Below, one piece after another: positions 26,518-37,911 of a stretch of DNA of 64,000 nt. The translations under genes were made by a program, and so were the position numbers. This DNA is from Henricia sp. BOLD:AAB3569. Lineage: Eukaryota > Echinodermata > Asteroidea > Spinulosida > Echinasteridae. The stretch covers positions 1,006,501-1,070,500 of the forward strand of contig JBBELK010000329.1 in the NCBI GenBank assembly GCA_037783545.1. The letters are read 5' to 3'. Each line of letters begins with the position of its first letter. Position 1 is the first letter of the stretch. Below the pieces are notes generated by a model, which did not search any database, was not told the origin of the DNA, and saw nothing but the letters and a program-made list of their open reading frames with translations.

Positions 26518-27590
26518 GTACCCCTTTCATACAGTGGATTGTTGTCATTTTGCCTCGAAATTAAATTCACACCCAACTATTTCCAGCTAGTTGTTTCCTG
26601 TAGTGGTTTTAGATATTCTTGATTAGAAGACATTATAAAAAGCACTATTTACATTGCCGTTTTTGAATCAAAAACGTCTATTTCCGACAATCTTCGACGA
26701 AGAAATTTTCCGGACTCCTTATCACGATAAAAACGATTGCAAATGTGTAGTTGTGCATTGACGGACGCTCAAAGAGAACGTCAAACGAAGGTACCCCTTT
26801 CATACAGTGGATTGTTGTCATTTTGCCTCGAAATTAAATTCACACCCAACTATTTCCAGCTAGTTGTTTCCTGTAGTGGTTTTAGATATTCTTGATTAGA
26901 AGACATTATAAAAAGCACTACTTACATTGCCGTTTTTGAATCAAAAACGTCTATTTCCAACAATCTTCGACAAAGAAATTTTCCGGACTCCTTATCACGA
27001 TAAAAACGATTGCAAATGTGTAGTTGTGCATTGACGGACGCTCAAAGAGAACGTCAAACGAAACTGTACATTGTATGCCACGCCGTATAAATGCGCGTGA
27101 CGTAAGAGCGCCACCCGTACTCTCATTGGGCCTCCGTAGAGGCACACCAACTGTACGTTCGCAAAAAAAAAACCACGTCGAACTTTGGCGCGACTCCACA
27201 CTAGAATCGATTAGAATGGGTTGTCCTGGACACAATAAGAAATCGCAATGTACACGTATGTTTTCATACGAAAAATGGAATCGATCTGGAATAGAATTTT
27301 TATTCTTTTTTGGAATCGGAGTCGACTCCGAAAATGCTGGAGCGCCCCCAAGCGTTAAGCCTATAGCCAACTTTATTTTAGCTGGTCACATCGTAACAAC
27401 AGATTTTCTCGTCGAAGATTGTCGGAAATTGCCGTTTTTCAATAAAAAACGTCTATGTAAGTAGTTCTTTTTTGTTTGTTTTCCAATCAAGAATATCTAA
27501 AACCAATGCAGGACACAACCAGCTGGAAATATTTGGGTGTGATTCTAATTTCGAGGCAAAATGACAACAATCCACTGTATGAAAGGAAAG
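26518..27590. mobile_element. Inverted-repeat element with a tandemly duplicated left arm
   Basis: Two nearly identical 273-bp units, 26518-26790 and 26791-27063, begin GTACCCCTTTCATACAGTGG. A diverged inverse copy lies at about 27395-27590, ending CAACAATCCACTGTATGAAA. The middle (27064-27394) is unique. Overlapping open frames on both strands of the middle show no recognisable product. Confidence 0.85.
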
Positions 27591-28136
27591 CTCACTGACT
27601 AGTTTTAACACACTATTAGAGGGTATAGAGCGCGCTAAGTTTTGATCAAATAGCCGTTATTTTGCAAATAATGAAATGCTACAAAATAATGAATAATTAA
27701 TAATGAAAAAGTTGCCTCATTTGGGCTTGACTAAAATGTTACGGGAAACATAACATTGAGTTTCAAGAGCCTTAAATGGAAGATTGTGGACATCGGGGAT
27801 GTGAGCGATTCATATTCTTTTATTCAACTTTTCGACGAACTGAAGGCCGGTTTGATCGATGGCATTGATGAAGCAACGGAGTGGTTTCGCAATCGCAACT
27901 GTGCATTGGTTGACACGTACTATACAGGAACAGGGACAGCAGCATCCACGGATTTTGGAACACGTGCATCTAGAGAAGGTTTTTGTGGGTAGGAACTGTA
28001 CCGAACTCATAAAGTTCTTCCTTCAAACACAAGCTACATGTATAACTCCATGGAACTACTAGTACTGGCACCAACATTCTGGGCGACTTTAGAGCCTAAA
28101 TCAGTTTCAAAATAGCAGTTAGTTAGTGTATGTATT

Positions 28137-29138
28137 ACTTTTAGAAGGCTAAAAGTGTTGTTTTGGACGTTTATATTGGGACGTTATCATTTTCTGTATA
28201 ACACTTTTAGCCCCTTAACATTTTAACCCCCTTCGTCGTGTGGACCATTCTTACACGCCCTCAAGAGGCCAAATACTCATGTGAAAATTCTTACCGTAAA
28301 TTCCAAATCAGACATTTAAAAGCACACCATGAAGGTCCTTGTAATCTCAAGACTTCTGTACCCTTGTCGTTCATTGTCCATGATGACTCAAACATCCAAA
28401 AAGGATAACAGGGAGCAAAATTATGAGTAAAATCGAAAATTTTCAGCAAGCATGGTACCACAGACTTCGTGCTCTAGCATTGTCTCGCCGCGTCAAAAGG
28501 AAAATAGTTCCGCCAACGCGGATGAATTCTGTTGACCGTAGCACCTCAGCTGAAAATGTAGATCACGGCTTTACACGTTGCCCCTATAGAGCGCCCTCTA
28601 CACCAAGTTTAGAATATCCTCAAGACCAACGTTCGCCTTGATGTTTGTACATGTACTTTTATTTTAATATAACAGCCGTCGGTATATCCTTTCACTTTTT
28701 CTTGTTTAATCTGGACTCCACTCGTTCGTTCGGATCCGTACCCTAGTTCCCTTTCACCTCGCCAACTGGGTGCTACTCAACTATGGAACGCCAAATTGTC
28801 AAAGTTGGATTTTTACCGATGGCACGTGTGGCGTGGACGGACGATATATAGTCGACTTTTATCAAATCCATTTTACCCAATTAACGAAGAACCCACTAAT
28901 GTACAATTGAAAGAATCACAATAAAACTCCTAATTTGTAATGAAATATAATCCAACTTTATAATAAACAAAATAGAGAGGGAGAGGGGGTCGGGGGGGGG
29001 GGGGGGGGGGGGGGGGGGGAGAAAAATGAAATGATTGATCGATCGATCAATCATTTCATTTCTCTAAAAGTGTTATACAGAAAATGATAACGTCCCAATA
29101 TAAACGTCCAAAACAACACTTTTAGCCTTCTAAAAGTA
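28137..29138. mobile_element. 1-kb element with identical 74-bp terminal inverted repeats
   Basis: The left arm 28137-28210 (ACTTTTAGAAGGCTAAAAGT...) and the right arm about 29065-29138 are exact complements by eye. A diverged third arm is at about 25068-25150. Between them are a solo arm of the 25353 element and a poly-G tract. Confidence 0.8.
28989..29019. repeat. Poly-G tract
   Basis: About 28 G in a run inside a GA-rich stretch, next to the palindrome ATTGATCGATCGATCAAT at about 29033-29051. Confidence 0.9.
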
Positions 29139-30156
29139 GTGTATGTATAACGGGTTGCATTTTTCATCGATAAGAAATAATGAATAATGAAGAAAAAAAC
29201 CTCATCAAAATTTGAAAAGTGGTTGACGAGAAACTAGTAATCTAATTTCATTGGCCTAACATTAGCTAGGCTACTATACGCCAACAGTGAAACACCTGAA
29301 CACCGCTCAGAAATCTCAGTCTCAGAAAATTAATCAAATTAGAAAATTTTAAGTAACTGCATGCATGTGTCGCAGTTATACTTCTACATGTTCTAAATGT
29401 TATGTTCATAGGCCTACCTTGATCACCAAAGCATTACAAAATACATGCAGGCCTGGAGATTTAAATAGGAACCATCTATCGACAAAGACAAAGTGAAAGA
29501 GCAGTTTCATCTATCTGGTCATGGAGGTAGGTGGTGCACGTGCTAGATCATGAGATGCTACATACGTTCCGAGTCACCTGACAAGTACTCGTGATCGTAC
29601 GGGTACGGTACGGTGACAGACTGACAGTTCGCTCATTCCGGATCTTTCCGGCGCGCTTACACCGTACCACTGCGAGGGGTAATCCTTCGTTACAGCGCAC
29701 GTACAAAGACTACGAAAAAGTCGCGCATGCGTAATAAGCCAATGATTGCAAACCGCGTGTCTGTCGACCGACGATGATGATACCGGTGACTTAAAAAAGA
29801 ATGAGGGGTTCGAGATCTTGTATGCCAAACAACTTTCCTTCCTCCATGGTTTAATGATACTACACGTAGGCTGAAAAATATGTGTTCCCTGTGAAAGTCT
29901 TCTATATTTTCCTACCCTCAACGGGGTTTTTCCATATCAAATATGCACCTACTGACATGACTGATGTTTTTACTGGGTAATTTTAAAGAATTTTACAATT
30001 CTCAACATCAGAATTTTCGGAGTATTTACTAGAAGAAGTGATTGAAAAAGTGTTGTTTGGAGGGAACGTTTGAACAGTGACTTTAGGTAACAAAAAGTGC
30101 TTCAATTAAGGGGCTATTTTATGGTGTTTAAAAAAAAAAACAATCAAAAATTAAGA

Positions 30157-30399
30157 TCGAAACGTCGTTATACGAAATAACGATCGAAACGCGCGTTTCG
30201 AAAGAACGATCGAAACGTCGTTTCGAAAGAACGATCGATCAAAACGTCGTTTCGAAAGACCGATCAAAACGTCGTTTCGAAAGACCGATCAAAACGTCGT
30301 TTCGAAAGACCGATCAAAACGTCGTTTCGAAAGACCGATCAAAACGTCGTTTCGAAAGACCGATCAAAACGTCGTTTCGATAGAACGATCGAAACGTGT
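30157..30399. repeat. 25-bp minisatellite with internal palindrome
   Basis: About nine copies of a unit of type CGATCAAAACGTCGTTTCGA plus AAGAC. The outer units are degenerate and the central five nearly identical. Each contains CGAAACG/CGTTTCG complements, so a single strand could fold repeatedly. Confidence 0.9.
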
Positions 30400-31229
30400 T
30401 TTTTTTTTTACAAAAATATTTCACCATAAATTCATTCAACATAAAAAACATGCACTAAATTTGGCTGATATTTTAACATGTATGCAGTTCTTTTTTTCCC
30501 CCTTTCTAATCAATCATGAAATTTATCTTAAATTTACAGTACGTACGTACGTACATGCACATGTACAGCGCATTGTATAGCACATGTATACGTACGGGGA
30601 ACTTTAGACTCTTCACCAGCAGTGAAATGGTGCGCTTTCTGCCAAATTCCCCTCGCAGTGGTGTAAAAAAAAAATGCGCCCGCGGGGGTCGATCATGAGC
30701 GAATTGGTGTACAGCACAGTCTCCATGCATGAGGGCGCACTTCATTTTTCTGGGCGCTTGCGGTTCAAGTTGGGAGCAGACGACAGGTGCAAAACTGTAG
30801 ATCAAAGGCCCTATCTGGGTATAAAAAGAAGAATTGTACTTTGGGAACGAAAATGGAAAGAAAATTTGCCCCGGCAACCTTCCCACAATACAGTTCTGCT
30901 TTTGTGCAAACTCGGTAACAGACTGCCGAAGTGAATACGTCATATTTTAAACTAAAAATCACTGAACCGTGTCCGTGCTTTTGCAATGGTACTTTTGCTG
31001 ACGGCCATGATGTTTAGATCAAATCACCATGGCAACGCACGTCACAATTCGGCTGTCTACTCAGGTTTATCACGCTACGTCACGAGACGTCCAAAGACTA
31101 TAGGGGCGTTCGAGATGCTAACACCAACTTACACCGGAGCATTCTTTTAGCCATCACGTGCTACACGAGTCTGCCCCGGTGGCAGCCACCACTACCCGAG
31201 CTCGCGGGCGGGTCTGTGGTGTAAAGCAA

Positions 31230-31292
31230 GGTGTAATGACGTCACCTAGTAACCGCGGGTAGTAAACATGGCGGACAGTTTGGAATCGCGAC
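31230..31292 (+). promoter_or_regulatory. Promoter-like patch with a candidate first coding exon
   Basis: TGACGTCACC (CRE) is followed by AACATGGCGGAC, a YY1-type start context. The start at 31268 gives eight codons (MADSLESR) before a strong donor at 31293 (CGAC then GTGAGTAC). It looks like the start of a plus-strand transcript, but no second exon is evident. Confidence 0.3.
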
Positions 31293-31567
31293 GTGAGTAC
31301 GAAGAAAAACACTTATTTATGACACAAAATAGGAGGGAATTGGGCACCATTTTATGTCAACTCTGAAAGCATTTGCAGGCACTATGGTCAAAATAGCCTA
31401 CTGTTTTTGACCAAAAACGGGCAAATCCTGAATCCTCCCAGTCCAACTAGCACAGGGTAATTTTGCATTAATAATGTAAACAATTACGTGCAATGTGGAC
31501 CAGCGGTTTCGGATTCACGGCCTAGTATAAAGATCACTTAAAAAGTTAAGACGATCGAATTCGATAC

Positions 31568-31632
31568 AAATAGGTCAATTGGTAGGGCATCTGCACGTTG
31601 ATCAGAAGGTCCGCAGTTCGAATCCTGGAGGA
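31568..31632 (+). repeat. tRNA-like (SINE head)
   Basis: GGTCAATTGGTAGGGCATCT resembles an A-box and GCAGTTCGAATCCTGGA a B-box. The acceptor stem is not paired, so it is a tRNA-derived repeat head rather than a gene. Confidence 0.45.
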
Positions 31633-33047
31633 GTCAAGTTGCTTTTTACTGCATCCAGATTTCCAAAAATTTGTATCAAATTTATTCAACCCAGTGCGGC
31701 GGTTCCCTAAAAATAATCACTTATCAAGTTAAGACGAAGCTCAATATTTCTAGGCCTCTTACAAATTTTGGCACAACCCCTACATGTATATTGCGATTGC
31801 AGTCACATTTTTATTTATTGCTAACTGCAAATGGGTTCCTTTTTCATTCTCAATCATGTCAATACACGTTGGTACGGCCAGGGCACTGAGCTTTATTAGG
31901 CCAGGGTGGATCGGGATCCAGTCTATTGTAATCCTAACTCGTGTCCGGATTAACGCGACGACACTGCATTTTGCAGTGGCAGCGATAGCTCGAGGTTGAG
32001 AAAAACCGCGCGAGAAAGCGGCTTAAAGAGTCGATTTTTCTGACCTTTATTTCTAAGTTACGTGCAAATGCCGTTCAAATGTGAACAAGTGAAATATTAT
32101 TCAGCATGTCTCAAACTACTTATATCCGTAAAATGAAGTTGCCCCTAAAAAGTAAAGACGAAACTGCAAGATACGGCCTTTGGCCCATGGCCTAGAACCA
32201 AATATTTGACAAAAATTGTGAAGAATTTATTCAAATTAGGAATATACATACATAATAGAAAGTTTTCTTGAGGTATTTTGTTGATAGTATACAAAAGTCA
32301 TGGTTTTACAATAAATAAATAACGTACGTGCACCAATAATAAATAGCAACATTTGGATAACACATTTGAGTTCATACTTTTGAACTTTTAATTGTTTTCC
32401 TTGTAACACGAAGTAAATTTTACGACATGGGAGAAGGGGCTTATTGAGTATTTATCCCGCCACAACGAAAGGCTCAAACTATACCAATTACAGCCCGGAC
32501 GCACGTATGATACAGAACTTTCCACGAAAGCAATAATTGAATCTTATCTCTTGATTATTTGTTGTATAACATGTACACTTCTAATAGAAATGGTGCAGCT
32601 ACTTATGCGTTCCGAATCTCGTTATAAAGACGATCAGCACATTACAGCCGGTTCAAATTTGTTTGCGCTGTACTCCACAGTCTAGTTGCAGCTCAAACTC
32701 GATCCAAACCAATAAAACAATCGTTATGTTATGATTTTCCATTGTTCTCTACCACCGTGACCTCAACACTTTCGTAACTGCGCAATATTTATAGGAAGAT
32801 ACACTATTTCCTCAATTCTTGCAACATCACTCTGTATGGGTTATGTTGAACGTTGGTAGCTGCTCGCTTCTAGAACTGGCGAAACCTCTGGTGGTTTTAT
32901 TTTCTGGAAGAAAATATAACATCTAATCAGTGTTGATCACATAATTATATTCATTCAGAGACTCATTTTTGCGAACACAATACAGAAACGAGTTTCCTTC
33001 ATTATTATAGCTGATTAATGAACATCGGAAACATTAAACAGCTAGTA

Positions 33048-33049
<2 letters not shown>

Positions 33050-33078
<29 letters not shown>
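33050..33078. repeat. Poly-C tract
   Basis: About 28 consecutive C residues between AT-rich flanks. Confidence 0.9.
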
Positions 33079-33079
<1 letters not shown>

Positions 33080-34302
33080 TCCACATTTTTTAAGTTTTCT
33101 TGTTTATCATGGAGGTATATGTGTATAGAACACCATCACAACTTGTTTTCCACCAAAAATCGACAGCCTTTTGCTTAAAACGCAAAGCAGTTCCGACCCT
33201 CTTAACCCGAAATTTTGAAACGCTCGAGGTCACTTGGTTTGTTGATAAACAGGGTTTTGACGTCATCCTGAGAAGAACACAAAACGGCCTGTGCAGTATC
33301 ATGGAGGTAGGCATGTGGAAAATACACGGAGTGAATGTTCTTCAATGCCTGTTTTGTCCTTGTAATTCAAAATACAAACGTGAAAAACGCTTCATGTAAT
33401 ATGACAATAATCTACTATTACATTTTTAGTGAAAAAGGCGGTGAAATTGTGGCTCACAATGAAGCTCTTTTGAAGTAAATACTGGTGCATTGCGACCGGT
33501 GGTTGTCACGGAACGAACGGCATTCACTGCGGTCTGTGTACAGCATGGAACGGTCCCTGTGGGCCGTATTTTTTCCACGTGTTTGAAATTGGCACAACAC
33601 TGTGCACATCGGCCGATACAAGTTAGAACGAGCGACTCATTTTTCTCTCTTGGTAATAAAAAAGATAATCTTTCTTCTCTTTTTTTCCATGGTGTCTGGT
33701 AAAGCATACAACCACACAACTACTGGGCACATCCCTGTAGTGCTTTTTGCACGAGAAAATGTCTTCAAAAAACACTATTGAACAGAGACGGTTTTCGGAG
33801 TTTTTTGCGTGTAAACGTATGGAACTGCCGACCGTGTTTACTCTTGTTTCTCAGGATTGCGTCACGGGGTCATGCGCATATCATTAATACCTAATGAGCG
33901 TTTCAGAAATCGCGAAAATTTCATTTTCGAAAACCGCACTTTTGCTTGCGATTTATACACTTAAAACGAACAATTTGAAATAAACAGCGGTGTAAGTCGG
34001 CTGGAGGGATATGTCGACTATCGAAAAAGGTGCAAATGCTGGATTTTTCGTCAAGGGGGATTTTAGCTCTTTAAGGCGTGGCCGCCGAAATAATTTGGAC
34101 GTAACCCGAATATACACAAAGGTTGTTGGTTCCAAACAATACTTGCTTCACCCTCCGTGGGTCCAATGTATTGTACATTGCATGTGATGCTTCCAAAGTA
34201 GACCTTGCTGTATATGCCATCTCCCTATAACCCAGTTATCCTTGGGGCGACTGAGTTACCATCGCATCGATTAAAAAAAAAACGCAAGAATGAATTTCCT
34301 AC

Positions 34303-37300
34303 CTGAACAACTTCTGTCTTATCCCCAATCTCCTTGGCCGTCCTCGCCTTACAAGCCTTCTTAGGAAACGGCGATATCTGCATGCATTCCAGGCACGTCT
34401 CGAGATGTTGTCGAAGCCGTTTTTGCTCATACACCAACACCTCGGGGTTGCCTCCGAACGCGATCTCTGTAGCGTACGCCACAGCAAACATACCGCAGTC
34501 ACTGGACCCGCGTTGGCGGTGCATTCTCGGCAGACGAACCTCCAACGTGTCCGCTGATGGGTCCTTATCGGGACTGGTATCATCGTTGTCTTCACTGCAC
34601 AAATTGAGGACCTGGGGCAGACATACGACACAATAGGGTAATTCCGTGTCAGTTCAACGAGCTTTTGGACCTGACCATCTCGGATTGAAATGAAATTTAG
34701 TGTGCTGATAGGACTCCTTGAGAAACCCCGAGAACTGAAATTTTATGTAATTCGGTCAATTAATTTTTGAGATACGGGTCAACGAACTTTGGACTAATTA
34801 GCATGACCTGCTATGTTTGGACAATTATATCTCTAAAGGTAATGTACCTACAGAGATAAACTTTACATCATTTTAAAGCTCTTGAAATGGCCTTCATTTT
34901 ATAAAATAACATCAAAATTGTATCTCGTCTCACAAAAAAGTTATGTGAATTTATAACCTTTGACCTTGATTTGCAAAAATGCGTAATTTTTTTTTATTTG
35001 TTTGCTTAAGATGTAAGGAACATTTCCAGAAAGATTTGGGATGGGCACTTTAACTTTTACAGTTTTTGAGCTACGATAATTTTAACATTAAATAACATGT
35101 AATTACCATGTAAATACCATGTACAGCACATGTACACAGTTACTATCTTTCCTGTATACTTGCCTGATGGATAAGCTGTCGCGTCAAGCCCATATTCTTG
35201 CTGTCCATCACTTTGATAACTCGACCCCGAGTTTTCTGCAGTGTGACCCAGTGGTTGTTACCATTCTGTATGACTTGTATCCCATCGGAGACAATCGGCT
35301 TGAACTGCAAGACGTTCCCAAGGACCGGTTCCTGCAAACCCTCCAAGGCGGGAAACTGACGTCTTAGAAGCTGCTGTGCCGCTACGATGTGACTGTCCGT
35401 AAGCCAATCTCCTTCCCGTAGAGTCACTCGGTCCACGGCTCGCAGTCCCAGCTCCGGGATCCACGAATCTGCGTCTGATTTCAGCTCCGTCACTGGGTCG
35501 GTCCGTGCGTTAGCCGAGGGCTTTGGGGATTCCGCCACCAGGCAGTTGTCTGCTGCGTTAACAGCGGGTCTCGCCTTTTTGGTTGTGTCGATTGTGTCTT
35601 CGTCCGGTCTCGATTTTCGCTTTGTCCCCGTCGTCTGTTTTAATGGATATACCTACAATTGACAAAAAGTGAAAAAGCTCTTTGCCAAGTATTTTTGCAA
35701 CCAATTTTATGCAAGTAGTAAACATTAAAAACAACTTCGGCACTCCCGAGTTCCAATTTCTCAAATGTCGAGTCCTAGTACGGAAAAAGTAACGGCGTCG
35801 TCACATCTCAAATTTAGGAGGAGGACTTGAGAGGGCTTACTTGTTTCCTCACCACAGCAGCTTAAAACAGCTTCTTGGGGAGGGGAGGTGGAATGTAATG
35901 TCTTCCAGGAATCACGTATGCCAGCCCCCCTATGCCAGCCCCCCTCCCCCAGCCCACTCCCCCAGTGGGCCTTCCCGACATTAACCCGATCCCCTTGGCA
36001 ACGTCATATGTGGATACATACTTTGTTGTTTCTGAGAGTCCGAATGATTAGCTTAATTCGCTTGGTATCTTTATCGTAGCAAATAGTCACAGGGGACGTC
36101 GCCATTTCTTGCACGCAAGGTTCCAGCTTCTCCTATAAACAGAAAATTCGATTTCAAAGGGTCAGTAGGCCTACACCCCCAATGGTTAAAATAAAATGTA
36201 AATTTTAGGCAGGTTTTGGTGCATATTTTACCTTTAAAGGTTTAGTGAAGTGAAAATTATCAACCAGCTGTTTTTATACACGAATCAAAAGATCATAGTG
36301 TTGCAGAAAAAGGGGTAAACTCAAATTTGTTTTCATTTCAGAAAGAAGTGACCTTTTCTCTACTATCAAATTTTCTTGACAGACGAAGGCGCTGTTTATT
36401 AGTAGTCATGGAGGGAATCCACAGTTAAAAAACAAAGAAAGAACATTACATTTCAAACAGTAACAGTAGCCCGCTGATCCATTTTTTACCCAAACAAACT
36501 TGTTGGGATTGTTGCAAATGACATACTAAACAAACTCAGTAAACTGTTACAGATCATAACACCAAGAAGTCACTGAAAATGACAACGTTTGTACACAAGT
36601 CAATGGAGATTTCCTCTGTTGTCCTGAGATGACATCACGGATTTGCTCATGAATATGGAAATTCTCATTAGCATAAAAATAGAAAACTTGCAATTACACC
36701 AAAACGGAACAATCAAATTTTCTGAAATTGACCGAAATGTGTAAAACACACCCTCTACTATTATATTTAATAAAAAACCTATTTCACACGGACAGCACCG
36801 AGATCGGACATTTTATATTAGGAGACCTTAACCCCACCCAGCCCCAACACATGGTGCTTCAAAATGTTCTTCGAAAGTGGCAGCTTTGGGTTTGGTGCCG
36901 AGAACTAGAAAGACAATTCTTTGACAAATTTTCAAATTAACACTATAGCCTTGTTTTAGAAGCTATGCGTTTGTAATACGTCACGCGTCTTTTCATTTGC
37001 AAATTTTGTCACAAAAGAAAGCACAGAGAACCTCGTTTTCTTATAAAATTACTTTTATAAGACATTTTGAACGAGCACTTATTTAACAGTCATCACACTC
37101 TACATTTGCATCAGGTTTTAGCAGCTTGTTATGGCAAGGTCGCCCAACCAGGGGCAAAATGAATGGAAAACAAAATAGAACTTCTACAAATTTTGCTTTT
37201 TCCCCCAAAGTCTTGCCATGTATTTCGTTTTTAAATGTATCAAGAAAAAGTCGAATTTTTATTCGAATTTTTACCATTGCCAGTTTGATTTCCATCAAAT

Positions 37301-37553
37301 TTATCTTACCGTAACGAATGAATTCCAAACACATAACAGCATATGCGTTCTTTCCAAAATGTAAATTTTTTCTCTCTCTGGGGCCAAGATTTCTGCTTAA
37401 ATTCCTGCATTTTCATTCCACAGCAAATATATTTACTTAAACTTTCTACATTTGTACACATTTTATAAACACAAAATCGACCTTATCCTGTTCAAAGAAC
37501 TAAAATCTTACCGTGTTAATGGCGCACGAATCTGACAAACCAACGGGACCCAT
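34303..37553 (-). CDS. Ulp1/SENP-like (C48-type) cysteine protease, four coding exons
   Basis: Coding pieces in transcript order: 37553-37512 (start ATG 37553-37551 inside an exon beginning at 37613), 36132-36022, 35652-35164, 34611-34303. All phases are 0, giving 317 residues. A basic/acidic stretch (KRKSRPDED, KKARP) at about 62-80 looks like a nuclear signal. The rest is an Ulp1 fold: WLTDSHIVAAQQLLRRQFP, then NNHWVTL with catalytic His185, VMDSKN with Asp201, and RQRGSSDCGMFAVAYAT with Gln247 and Cys253. Such enzymes remove SUMO/NEDD8-type modifiers; the substrate here is unknown. The intron after residue 214 uses a GC donor (CATCAG/GCAAGT). After 34303 there is a GT (GTAGGA), so another exon may follow; reading on instead gives 25 more residues to a stop at 34225. 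It could be a domesticated transposon protease. Confidence 0.75.
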
Positions 37554-37911
37554 ATTTGGTGTAGTTGGTTGGCAAAACAAGCTCCTCCAATATCTCGTGT
37601 GAGTTTCTCCCGTCTGAAAAAATATGGCCGTACGAAAGCGTCATGATGTCCTTTTAAATTTTGCGCCAGATGCCCTTAAAACAGCGGTCCTTCTCTACTG
37701 AACAAACAAATAACAAAAGCTTTTGTTCCTTCCTATTTAGTTTGCGCAATGCGGGGTTGTTGAAGCGCATTCCGCAGATCGTTCTGCTATGGCGGGAAAA
37801 GAATAGCAATTTGAATGCGTATCCATTCCACGTGCTTTAGGGTTTGGTCGTTGAATAGATACGCGCATTTAAAAGTTTTCTTTTTGGTATGGAAATTAAA
37901 AATTAAAAATA

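Larger units (their letters stand above)
24888..29275. mobile_element. Composite 4.4-kb inverted-repeat element
   Basis: The outer ends are inverses: GCTAAGGTAAGGCCGATGAA with TAGTTTCTCGTCA at about 24896-24938, and the complement at about 29223-29275. Inside are fold-back, tandem and inverted modules listed separately. No transposase reading frame was recognised, so this is either a non-autonomous composite or several insertions in one old element. Confidence 0.6.
29276..34224. other. Intergenic apart from listed repeats
   Basis: A CpG-rich patch at about 31130-31300 has CREB-like TGACGTCACC (31239-31248) and a YY1-like AACATGGCGGAC with a following splice donor. A tRNA-like sequence is at about 31568-31632 and a C-run at 33050-33078. 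No supported downstream exon was found. A final exon of the protease gene at 34303 might lie here but was not identified. Confidence 0.4.

Noticed and set aside
26951-27464. Overlapping open frames of about 140 codons on both strands
   Set aside because: They span the arm and core of an inverted-repeat element; neither resembles a transposase.
30506-30943. 145-codon minus-strand frame
   Set aside because: No splice-consistent neighbours, no recognisable domain, and it crosses a simple ACGTACGT/ACATGT repeat.
36023-36105. Protease start at the internal ATG 36105
   Set aside because: The frame stays open upstream through an acceptor at 36132 and connects in phase to an earlier ATG at 37553; the internal start remains a fallback.
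37512-37613. SPEF2 extension through this exon
   Set aside because: The SPEF2 frame can be read here, but continuing into 36132 gives a stop after about 15 codons, whereas the other frame gives a continuous protease. The SPEF2 stop at 37912 is simpler.
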